Positions 21,905-30,319 of a stretch of DNA of 64,000 nt are shown here, in pieces; the first letter of the stretch is position 1, and the number at the start of each line of letters is the position of its first letter. The DNA lies in assembly GCA_001414345.1 (NCBI GenBank), contig LLCB01000048.1, positions 62,001 through 126,000 of the forward strand. The letters run 5' to 3'. Source of the stretch: Hymenoscyphus infarciens. Lineage: Eukaryota; Ascomycota; Leotiomycetes; Helotiales; Helotiaceae. The notes below the pieces were generated by a model. That model had not been told where the DNA came from, did no database searches, and was given only the letters and a program-made list of their open reading frames with translations. A program made the position numbers and the translations under genes.

Positions 21905-24264
21905 ATGAAATGCGGAGGCGTAAGTACAAATGCCCTTTCCGCTTTGCGACAGCTCTTTCACTATTGTACTGTAGCTAACATCACCCCCTTTCCAGAGAAC
22001 CACGATCGCCAACCTCCGAGCGGCCTATATTGCGCAAACGGATATCAGCGTAGAATTGGCATATGGAGACCGAATGAAACCAGAGGACCACACACAGATT
22101 CGCCATTTGTGCCATGCGCGAACGGATATTCTGGCTTTCTGGACCATCGTCAACACAACCGAAGTTCTGTCTCTCGATGTCCATCCCAATTTCTGGGCGA
22201 TAGCAAACACCATGCGGGCGATATGGGCAGGAAATACCAGTCCCAGGGATCTTATGGAAATGGGTTTGCAGGTAAAATTCGGACAACATGACGGGTGTTA
22301 GACAGTTATTAATGGCAATCTAGGCACCATTCAACCGCAGTCTTCCCCAAGACGCTCCGCAAAATCCTAGATTACTACCAGAAGAACTTGAGAGATTTTT
22401 AACTCAATATCGGCAAAAGTATCCAAGGGCCAAGTTCAGGATCCAGACTGGTAATTCTCCAGCCTTGTTGTGCTCAGACTGTCTGTATAAATCTAAGCCA
22501 AGAAATGGACCTGTTCCTTTTTCTGATCTTGACATCCACCTTGAGTCTGAAGAGCATCGGAAAAATGAGCATCTATCACCAGATCGTGCCTTCACCTTAC
22601 TACAGCACTATATCGCAGCAATCGACCCAAACGCAAAGATTGCAGCGAAAACCAACCCAGTTCTGTCACAATTTTATCGTACTCCGATACTCTTCGGCTG
22701 TCAGGTCTGCGACAACTTCCGTACTAAACCACCCAAAAAAATATCTGAGTTTTCGAGAACCTGGACGTATTTCAAAGAGCATTTGATGTCCGACGCCCAT
22801 AAGCTAAAACTCCAGACACATCATAAACATGGCTTCCAACAAAAGTCGCACGAATATCTGGCAGAAAGAGCTTTACACATTCTCAGCTGTCTTCATTTTT
22901 GGTTCGCAGATGCTCAACTTGCTATAGAAGCCTTACATAAGGCACGCGGGGATCCTCTCTCCCCCTTTGTCATTGAATGCTTACATTGTCAAAGCTTCAC
23001 GTATAGGCTCTCAAAAACTACCAAGTCTTATCAAGCCAAATCAGCTTTCGAACGGCACCTAGATTCCACAAGACACTTGAGCAGCGGCATATGTCTCTCG
23101 AAAACAAGGAGCACCGAAACTGCCCAGCCACATATTTCTCTCAAGGGCCAAACATCATCGGCTGCCGCAGCCCAATCAAGTTCAAACAAACAGCCCATTT
23201 GGCCAACAGTCCATGTACGATTAGAGGCGTTGCGATCCAAGTACCCTAATGCGGAGTTCGAAATAAGCTTAGATCTCTCATCAAAAAGAATGAGATTCTT
23301 TGGAGTTTGTCGATGCGATGACAAGAAATACCATGGAAATTCAAACTCACTGTTTAGTCTTTTCGAAACGCATCTTGCAAAACATCATCAGCCTCAACAG
23401 CAGGATGATACAGATTCTGATATTGAACCTTCAATGGTATTTTCCAAAACCAGCCTTAATCCTAATACTTCTGGATTGACTAAAGCTTCTCAAACAAGCT
23501 ATGGTCGGACCATCCCAGACAATCTTGTATCCGAGGGTGAAAAGGCTCTTGGTTCAGAGAATAGATCGCTCGATTTCAAAGCAGGCAACACAAGCGAAAC
23601 AAAAATTGACGCGTTCGGTCATTATAAACACAAGCTTAAACCAGAAACTAAAGTTAGGAAACCCCTTGCCGGTTTGGAAGAGCAAGATGTAAATTCCGAC
23701 CGCCCGAAATTCCGCCCACCACCAACAACTAGTTCCTCACCACCTCCTCAATCCTTGAAATGTCCTGAAGACTCACCACCTCGCGCCTCCCCGACCTTCA
23801 AACGTCCTGCATCCCTTAGCATCTCCTCAAATCCACCAGCAACAACCAACCACTCCCCCTCTCTCCAAGCCTACCAAAAATACCTCGCTCTCCTCCGTCG
23901 CGAATTTTCGAAAGACAATTTCCGCATCCAAGAATCTACCGTGCCCAAGTCCCGCAAACGAATCATCACGGGTCTGTGTCTAGACTGTGATTCCAAAACC
24001 TTCCACGGGACCCCGGAAAGCATGTATCGAGATCTCAAGAACCATTTATCTAGCAATCTGCATCTTGGAAAACGATTTGCTCAGGAGATTGTAGAGTTGA
24101 AGACTAGAGCTGCAGGTGCTCTAAAGATGACTCAAAATTCCTTTGACTCTGAATATTATCAAAAAAGGGAGTTGAAGGAGTTTATGAGGAAGAGAAAGAC
24201 TATTTTGGGGGAGTTTCCTACGTTGATTAGGAAGAAGCGGAGAGTTGGTGATGGTGAGTCGTAG
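21905..24264 (+). CDS. Unrecognised protein with five repeated CxxC...HLxSxxH zinc-finger-like modules
   Basis: Exons 21905-21919, 21996-22271 and 22324-24264 give 743 residues. Residues 1-97 are a helical-looking segment (AYGDRMKPEDHTQIRHL...). Then five units share CxxC, 18-24 spacer residues and HLxSxxH: Cys147/150 with His169/175; 223/226 with 250/256; 316/319 with 342/348; 426/428 with 447/452 (one residue missing between the cysteines); 649/652 with 671/677. Modules 1, 4 and 5 also share an upstream YPxAxFxI-like strand and a GxCxxCxxKxxHG signature, so they are true repeats. A disordered Ser/Pro-rich linker (about 480-610) precedes module 5, and a basic KKRR near the C-terminus could be a nuclear signal. 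The spacing recalls U1/matrin-type fingers, so RNA or DNA binding is a guess. The 5' end is uncertain: the frame stays open upstream to 21782, just after a good acceptor (TAG at 21778-21780), so a longer N-terminus from an unfound exon is possible. Confidence 0.72.
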
Positions 24265-25190
24265 GTAAGAGCTCCTTTTTTTGGATTTATTTTTCGATGC
24301 TATCTATCTCTGCTTTTTTGATGCTATGCTGGAGTTTGCGTTTTCGCATTTTCGTTGCGTTTGTTCTACATTTGGATACCCCCCAAGTACTGCATTACTG
24401 GCGTTTTTGGAATTCTCTTGGGATCTCGTGCATTGGGGATTTACGACTACAGCGAGGCTTCGGAGGAGTTTTTATTGCATAATGGATTTTTCGATCATTG
24501 CCGAATTACTGGCAAAATTTCGTGAAATGCAGCTTTTGGTCCTTCTGGTGAATAAGTAGCTAGATCACTCACACTCTATTAGTTGCTTGTGGAATTGAGT
24601 ATGTTCTCGTATTTTTGTTCTGTCTTCTTCCGGGTTGTTTGCCCAACTTCTATGTAAATGTTTGAGTATTAAGCTGCCCTTCCACTACTATGGAAGGGGT
24701 TCTTTGCAGAGTGATCAGTATGTTCTATCTGTCGGATTGGTCAGTACCTCCTACCAATGTTTTTTTCATCGCTGTTCTGCGCATTCATGTTTCAAGCCTT
24801 TCAGGAGTCGAGATAGCTTGGTGTCGTTAACCTTATTGAAATCCGTGTTTGTGTTTCTTCATATATCTGATTGAGGAAAAATGTTACCTTCAATACCTTG
24901 CTTGAAATTTCGTTATAGATATCGGATACAAGAACTCCATTTCCATCGTGGCTCCCAGTTGACAAAAAAAGTGGCAGCACAGTTTAGGACCCTTCTAAAA
25001 TCGTAACGCGATAACTTAACCACTGATTGTAAAAATATAAGATCATTACGAATAGATGCGCAAGCTGTTAGTTTACCTTTTTATTAAACGTCAAGAGTTT
25101 TTTTTCATGCGTTATGTTATGCGCGTTAGTATTTCTTAAAGTATAAAGTAATGGTGCCACTCGTTTTGTCCACCGGGAGCGTGCTCTTCT
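24265..25190. other. Intergenic region
   Basis: About 0.9 kb downstream of the five-module gene. Frames up to 92 codons exist but have no domain and sit in AT-rich, low-complexity sequence. No feature can be assigned before the inverted-repeat element beginning near 25195. Confidence 0.45.
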
Positions 25191-25194
25191 ACCT

Positions 25195-25375
25195 TAATAC
25201 AACAACCACTAGTTGAAAAGTTGCAAGACTTGAGACACTTCTCTAAGACGGTTCTAAAGATTAATTAGAATTTCTTTTATATTTTTGTGACTTTCTTTGA
25301 CTACGTGTAAAGGGTGAGTTTTTGTAGGGCGGCCTGTGCCTCAAAAGGGCGCCCTTTTTCCTACACGTAGAGGCG
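25195..25375. mobile_element. MITE-like element, copy A
   Basis: This stretch aligns with 29360-29555: AACCACTAGTTGAAAAGTTG here versus a near-identical string there, then GCAAGACT, a RATTARGATTT-like centre, and a right end with GTAGGGCGGCCTGTGCC against GTAGGGCGCCCGTGCC. The right end CCTACACGTAG is partly inverted to CTACGTGTAAAGGG near 25300. No coding capacity. The left terminal repeat seen in copy B is degraded or missing here. Confidence 0.55.
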
Positions 25376-25597
25376 GGATGTTAATGCGAGAATCATTGGT
25401 TGTTTCGACGGGGGGCCTGCAACTTCATCTTCCTTCTTGTGGCGAAAAGCAATACAATGCGTTCGAGATTAAAACCTCGGTAGCTGATACCTTTGAGTAT
25501 GAAAAACATGAATGAACCTTCCAGCTTTTTCCTAAAGTTCATCTCCATTCGACGAAGACCTTTGGTCTTTCGCGCCGGGGTTGCCAAGATCAGTGAA

Positions 25598-26757
25598 AGT
25601 AATGATTAGATTAGATTAGATTAATGACCTATGATTAATCTAAGCATTGATTAATGAGGTGTTAATCATAAGCTAATCTAATAATAATTGATTAATTGAT
25701 TGATAGGGCACGTGACCGTCCCGGGGAGTTCGGAGCACGGACCGAGTGTTCGGTGTGGCGTCGGAGTAGCGTTCCGGCATGCCGGGAGCTTAAGCGAGAC
25801 CTTCTAAGCAGCCTTTTTCCTACGTAACTTCCTTATTTTAAGCCTTAATAAAATAGCTATTAATTATTTACTAAGAAATATATATTACTAATATATATAA
25901 ATACTAAGTGCCTGAGTTTGAGGATAACTACTTTATTTTTAATTAGTATATATATATAATTATCTCTTTAGTTATTCTTATACTCTACGTGATTTAGTAG
26001 AACGCGGTTCTAACCTTATATTTCCAGCTCTGACACGACTAAATATTTAAATCATTATCTTATTCTTTAAACTCTACTAAAGTATATAATAATATAGAAA
26101 TTCATTAATAATTTACCTATAATCTTATGTTTAAAAAGCTCTACTAAAAAAATAATTATTTTAGCGTAAGTTAGCCGAGTTTCCTCTACTTATACCTACT
26201 ACTTCTACTACTTCTACCGCTACTTTTATACTCTTTTATCGTTCTTTTTAATTAATATGACTCCTCTAAGATAGCGTAAGGCTAATGCTACTCCTAGTAC
26301 GAAAAAGTCTACTAAAAAAGTCCTTAAAAACAAGGCCTATTAAGTGCGCGGCGCGCCTACCTTATATACGTTAAACTAAGAGCTGGCGTAAGCAGTGTAA
26401 TATACCTATTTATAGTAGTAATTGGCTATATTAGAAAGAATTCTATAAGATAGAAGTTATTAAGCAGAAAGAGGCTTCAATTCAGATTTTAATATCTTAG
26501 CACTCCTAAACTGGTTTAGTAGCATCGTAGTTCGAAGCTACCTAGATTTTAGTCTAAAACTACCCCAAATGAGAGTAGTTTCCAACCGGTCTGCTGAACG
26601 CGTCTGCACGTGGGGTGTAAGGATTACTGAAGGGATAGTATAATTAATTATATTAATCTGATTAATTATGATTAATCAAAACCTATTAATCTAATCTAAT
26701 CAAGAAACCTAGTAATCATAATCTAATCTAATCTAATCTAATCTAATCACCATTACT
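25598..26757. mobile_element. 1.16-kb element with GATTA-rich terminal inverted repeats
   Basis: The left end begins AGTAATG followed by ATTAGATTAGATTAGATTA. The right end is its inverse, finishing ...TAATCTAATCACCATTACT. Both termini contain several direct GATTA/TAATC units, as in subterminal repeats of DNA transposons. The first ~200 bp inside are GC-rich (a CCGTCCCGGGG region), while the middle is AT-rich with many TA dinucleotides and no open frame, consistent with RIP. The right inner part (26505-26625) matches the fragment at 17.4 kb in inverse orientation, so the family is repeated. A target duplication could not be identified. Confidence 0.6.
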
Positions 26758-27976
26758 CAATTAATAATTGATTAATTGATTAATTTGTTCTCACGCTGGC
26801 TAAGATTTCAACCCCTTCATTGACACTAAGAAAGCAGTGTTACCACCTTGCATAATACAATGTAGCTAAATAGTCTCTCTGACTCTCTCATCTTGTATTC
26901 CCACCGAAGAGAAATGTGCCACTAGATGTTTCTATTCGTCAGAGCACTTTTGGAGCACCTCTTTCTTTGCATCTTCGAGTAAGAATGTAGCGGCTGATCA
27001 ACTGAGATCCAGAGAACGTTGCAAAGACCTGTATTTAGTGGGTTGTCGAAAGCCACCCCTTCTGTTGACGTTGCGAAAACCAGACTGGTAGAACTGTAAG
27101 AATTGACCGAGTCGCTAGTGGTAGCCCACAGAAAAATAGAATTCTTCTCCCTTCATTGACACTAAGAGAGCAGCGAACTCGCTTTCTCTTTCACCAAGAA
27201 AAGTTAGATTGTGGCTCTATGCACACGCTACTGTTGGTTGCAAAAGTTGACGATTCCGGCAAAGTACGACCAGGACCGAAAGCATACTGACAAGGTGGAA
27301 TTCATCAAGAAGTCTACTTGCGTCGAAGCACGAGGTAAGCAGGCTTCACTTTGGGCTTTCGTATTAATACTTACGCAGTAAACAGGAATGTTTCTTTTCG
27401 CCAAGTTAGTTCTTAAAAATCTAGGAAACCCAAGAGAACCTCTTCCGTGAAAATCAAGCTTCTAGATTTCCTAGGGGCCTTGGAGAAGCGTATGTTCTCA
27501 CTGAAACTAAAGCTTCTATACTCATACGCCATTCTAACTATTATGTAGTTATTCGAGAATTCTCAACTATATAAAACGAGATTTAAAGGCCGATTAGTAG
27601 AAGATTATAAAGAAACTTTTAGGCTAGATAGTATACTCTAAAAGATCCCTTAAGTAGAGGGAGGAGAAAAAATTACTAAGCGAAAGCTAGGAATATTACG
27701 GGTTACTGATTCAGGTAAACTAAGGGCACTAAGTGGAACTCGTTCACACAACTGTAAAAATGTAAGAATATCCTTAATAAACCCCTTTCTCTGGCCCTGT
27801 TATTGCCCTTCAAGGGCTGCAAGACTGTATGCATGAGAAGGCTTAGAACAAGCGGACAAGCATTCTCCCAAACGGTCTCGGATAACAGTTCCATTTATCC
27901 TAGACCCCGTTGCATTGGCTCCCGAAAAGTCTCACGAGAGCTTATACATTCTTTCAGGCCAATTAACCTCCACTGA
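26758..27976. other. Gene-free stretch with a direct repeat
   Basis: The words CCTTCATTGACACTAAGA occur at 26813-26830 and again at 27150-27167, about 337 bp apart and followed by similar GAGCAG/AAGCAG. This may mark two relics of one repeat. The left edge is an ATTGATTA-rich tract that also occurs inside the neighbouring element near 25690. No gene is supported up to the pseudogene. Confidence 0.45.
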
Positions 27977-28968
27977 CACAAATCCAGGTACATCGTCAAA
28001 TCGGAATACGTTCAAGCATCGGTCGTCGAATGCAACCTCACCGGGATGTGCCTGCAGTACCTTACATTCAAATGCTTTGATGAGGATATACATGAAGGCA
28101 CACTAAGTGAACTGGCTCTCACCAGAATCCTGTCATTTCAAGATTACGCCATTGCCAAATGGATCGACCATATCCTTGCAATTGTTCAAACAGCCCCGGA
28201 TGACGTTTACAAAGGCGAAGGTTATAAAGAAGCCCTAGAGATTGTCTCGAAGGGAATCACCTACTTTGCCGACCGTTATCAGTTGGAGGTCCTGCCGCAA
28301 GGTGATATTCTCGAACCCGTCCGAGAAGATTTTAGGCATGTCGGGACGAATCATGAGTTCTATGAAGATCTCCTGAATCTATACAATCATATCTACGTCC
28401 ACAACAAAAAGGAATCCGCGGAGCGAAATAAAGCCAGCATTGGCTCTCTCGGCGAAATCCTCACACGCAATCGAACAATGCTTGAAAGTCTCCCTCCTCC
28501 CAAAACAAACTCCCAGGAAGAAACCGACGACCCAACGGAATACTATGGCTACAACCGCTTCAAATGCCCCAAAATTGCATGTTACTACTTCCATGAAGGC
28601 TTCAAAGACGCCAAATCCCGCGATGAACATGTCAAGCGTCACGATCGACCCTACGTCTGCGCCATTCCAGGATGTTTTATCCTTGAATTTGGATTTGCCA
28701 CCAACAGAGAAGCACAACAAAACATATCATGCCCAGATTGAAGATTTAGCGAATGTGTTCCCGACTAAACATAAGACGGATACCGCGACACCACATGCTT
28801 GTGGTATTTGTCTAAAGAAGTTTACCAGGAAGTTCCATCTCGATAGTCATATCAGGAGTCAGTCATATGGGGGAGAAACCATTCCCATGTCCTCTGTGTG
28901 GGAGACCTTTTGCGAGGGCAAATGATATGCGGAGGCATGAGAAGAATATGCATTTTGGGAAAGGATGA
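27977..28968 (+). pseudogene. Broken C2H2 zinc-finger protein gene (3' part), two frameshifts
   Basis: The first frame (27977-28741) reads KSEYVQASVVECN, then CLQYLTFKCFDED, LSFQDYAIAKWIDHIL and, near 28560, FKCPKIACYYFHEGFKDAKS, HVKRHDRPYVCAIPGCF and ILEFGFATN. These segments belong to fungal C2H2 proteins found downstream of NACHT or similar domains. The next expected part, EKHNKTYHAQIEDLANVF plus a finger CGICLKKFTRKFHLDSHIRS, is in another frame starting near 28695. The last finger, GEKPFPCPLCGRPFARAND and MRRHEKNMHFGKG, is in a third frame after about 28870, ending at TGA 28966-28968. Neither break fits a GT-AG intron. The 5' half is not found upstream; a TGA at 27974-27976 closes the frame next to transposon-like DNA. 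Sequencing error is possible but would need two separate indels plus a missing 5' end. Confidence 0.68.
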
Positions 28969-29313
28969 GGTGGGGTTTGTATGCGCTGGCGATGTGGACC
29001 GGAAGTTTAGACGTGGTTCAAACTAAACTTCTAGTTCAGAGAGGAACGTCAACCATCGAGTCTCGAATTCTGAGGGCAGGTACCCACCTGTTACTATTTA
29101 CGCTTTTATACTGATTGAAAACAGACGCTGGAACATCCCCGTCATATCTTGTGTAGAATACGTTGGATATTAATGGCACTGTACAGTCGTGCATTCATCT
29201 GAAATTCCCAACCAAAAGCGTTTAGGACATCGCTAGCTTTGTGAAATTTACCTTGAGATTAAAAAAGTGCTGGAGTGCTGTCCCTCAGAAAAAACTAGCT
29301 ATAGATTTCCTCT

Positions 29314-29555
29314 CTCTCAGGGGGAGAAATAACCTGCCGTTTTAAGGCACACCAGCTTCTACGTCGATAACCACTTGTTGAAAGCTTGCAAGACTAGATA
29401 CACATCTTTAAGATGTCACTAGGGATTGATTAGGATTTTCATTATATTTTTTCGGCTTTATTTGGCCTTGTAATACGCTATGATATAGTATAAAGATTGA
29501 GGGTTTGGTAGGGCGCCCGTGCCTTAAATAGGCAGGTGTTTTCTCCCCCTGAGAG
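29314..29555. mobile_element. MITE-like element, copy B, 37-bp terminal inverted repeats
   Basis: The left arm (29314-29350) begins CTCTCAGGGGGAGAAA and ends TTTTAAGGCAC. The right arm (29519-29555) is its inverse with about four mismatches. The 242-bp unit encodes nothing. The interior matches copy A near 25.2 kb. Short length, terminal inverted repeats and repetition make it a miniature inverted-repeat transposable element candidate. Flanks read CCTCT on the left and CCTCC on the right, a possible decayed target duplication. Confidence 0.72.
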
Positions 29556-29625
29556 CCTCCATCCGATCATGTGAAAGGCTACTTAGCGAGCTTAACCTTC
29601 CAATGGGTTTTTAAAAAGGGGCATA

Positions 29626-29729
29626 CTACTACTATCCCCCCCCCTAAATAAAATGTAGAGTGCACAGACATTTAGTATGGCACAGCGGCCGTGCGCTTAC
29701 TTATTATTTAGGGGGGGGGGATAGTAAGT
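29626..29729. repeat. 104-bp inverted-repeat element with poly-C/poly-G arms
   Basis: The left arm reads ACTACTATC, then a run of C, then TAAATAAA (to about 29652). The right arm (from 29702) is ATTATTTA, a run of 10 G, then ATAGTAAGT. The interior is GC-rich around a GCACAGCGGCCGTGC near-palindrome. It is not similar to the 242-bp element next door. It could be a tiny MITE or a foldback. Confidence 0.6.
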
Positions 29730-30319
29730 GTCAACAAAATATTCGAGAAAGTAAACGAAACCCAGGTACAGTCCCTTGACCAATGAATGATCTTCAACAC
29801 CCCCAACGTTTCACATCCTTCCATGAAACAAATCTCAACAAGGAACCCAAGACCATCAATCCCAAGACCCTCGTAATCTGAAACAAGGAACACATAAACG
29901 TACTTCTATTCCTGCCTTCCACTTATAGTAAGTAAAAAGAAAGACACTCGTACCCCATACCCAACGCATCGGGAACATTTTTTTTATTACCCCCCACCAA
30001 CTATTAGACGTCATTGAACCAATGGTCTTGCGAGAAACAAAGTAGATTTTGACATTATTATGATTGAGAAAGAAGCACAAATCACATGTGCGCATCAAAT
30101 CGAATTGAGTTGCGTGTTAATATTTAACCTTTCCACCGTTTTACTTTGAGAAATTGGAAAAGGGAGGCGTGGCCTCGTCCGCATAGTAGGTACGAGCTTA
30201 CGTGTTTGGGAGATATATAAGTACCTAGGGAGGGGGGTCGCAACATAAATTGTGCCATTGTTCATTGTTCCATTGTTCCCTTCCAGTAAATCTCAAGAGA
30301 CGAGAAAAAAAACGACAAG

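Larger units (their letters stand above)
28969..30319. other. Intergenic region with two MITE-like elements
   Basis: 1.35 kb between the pseudogene and the alpha/beta hydrolase. It contains inverted-repeat elements at 29314-29555 and 29626-29729, listed separately. The last ~200 bp before the hydrolase start (from about 30120) are promoter and leader sequence. No gene is supported. Confidence 0.5.

Noticed and set aside
21770..22291. 173-codon frame on + reading through exon 2 of the five-module gene
   Set aside because: It begins at TTG directly after a stop and reads exon 2 in a frame that cannot join the downstream exon; the spliced frame gives a continuous protein.
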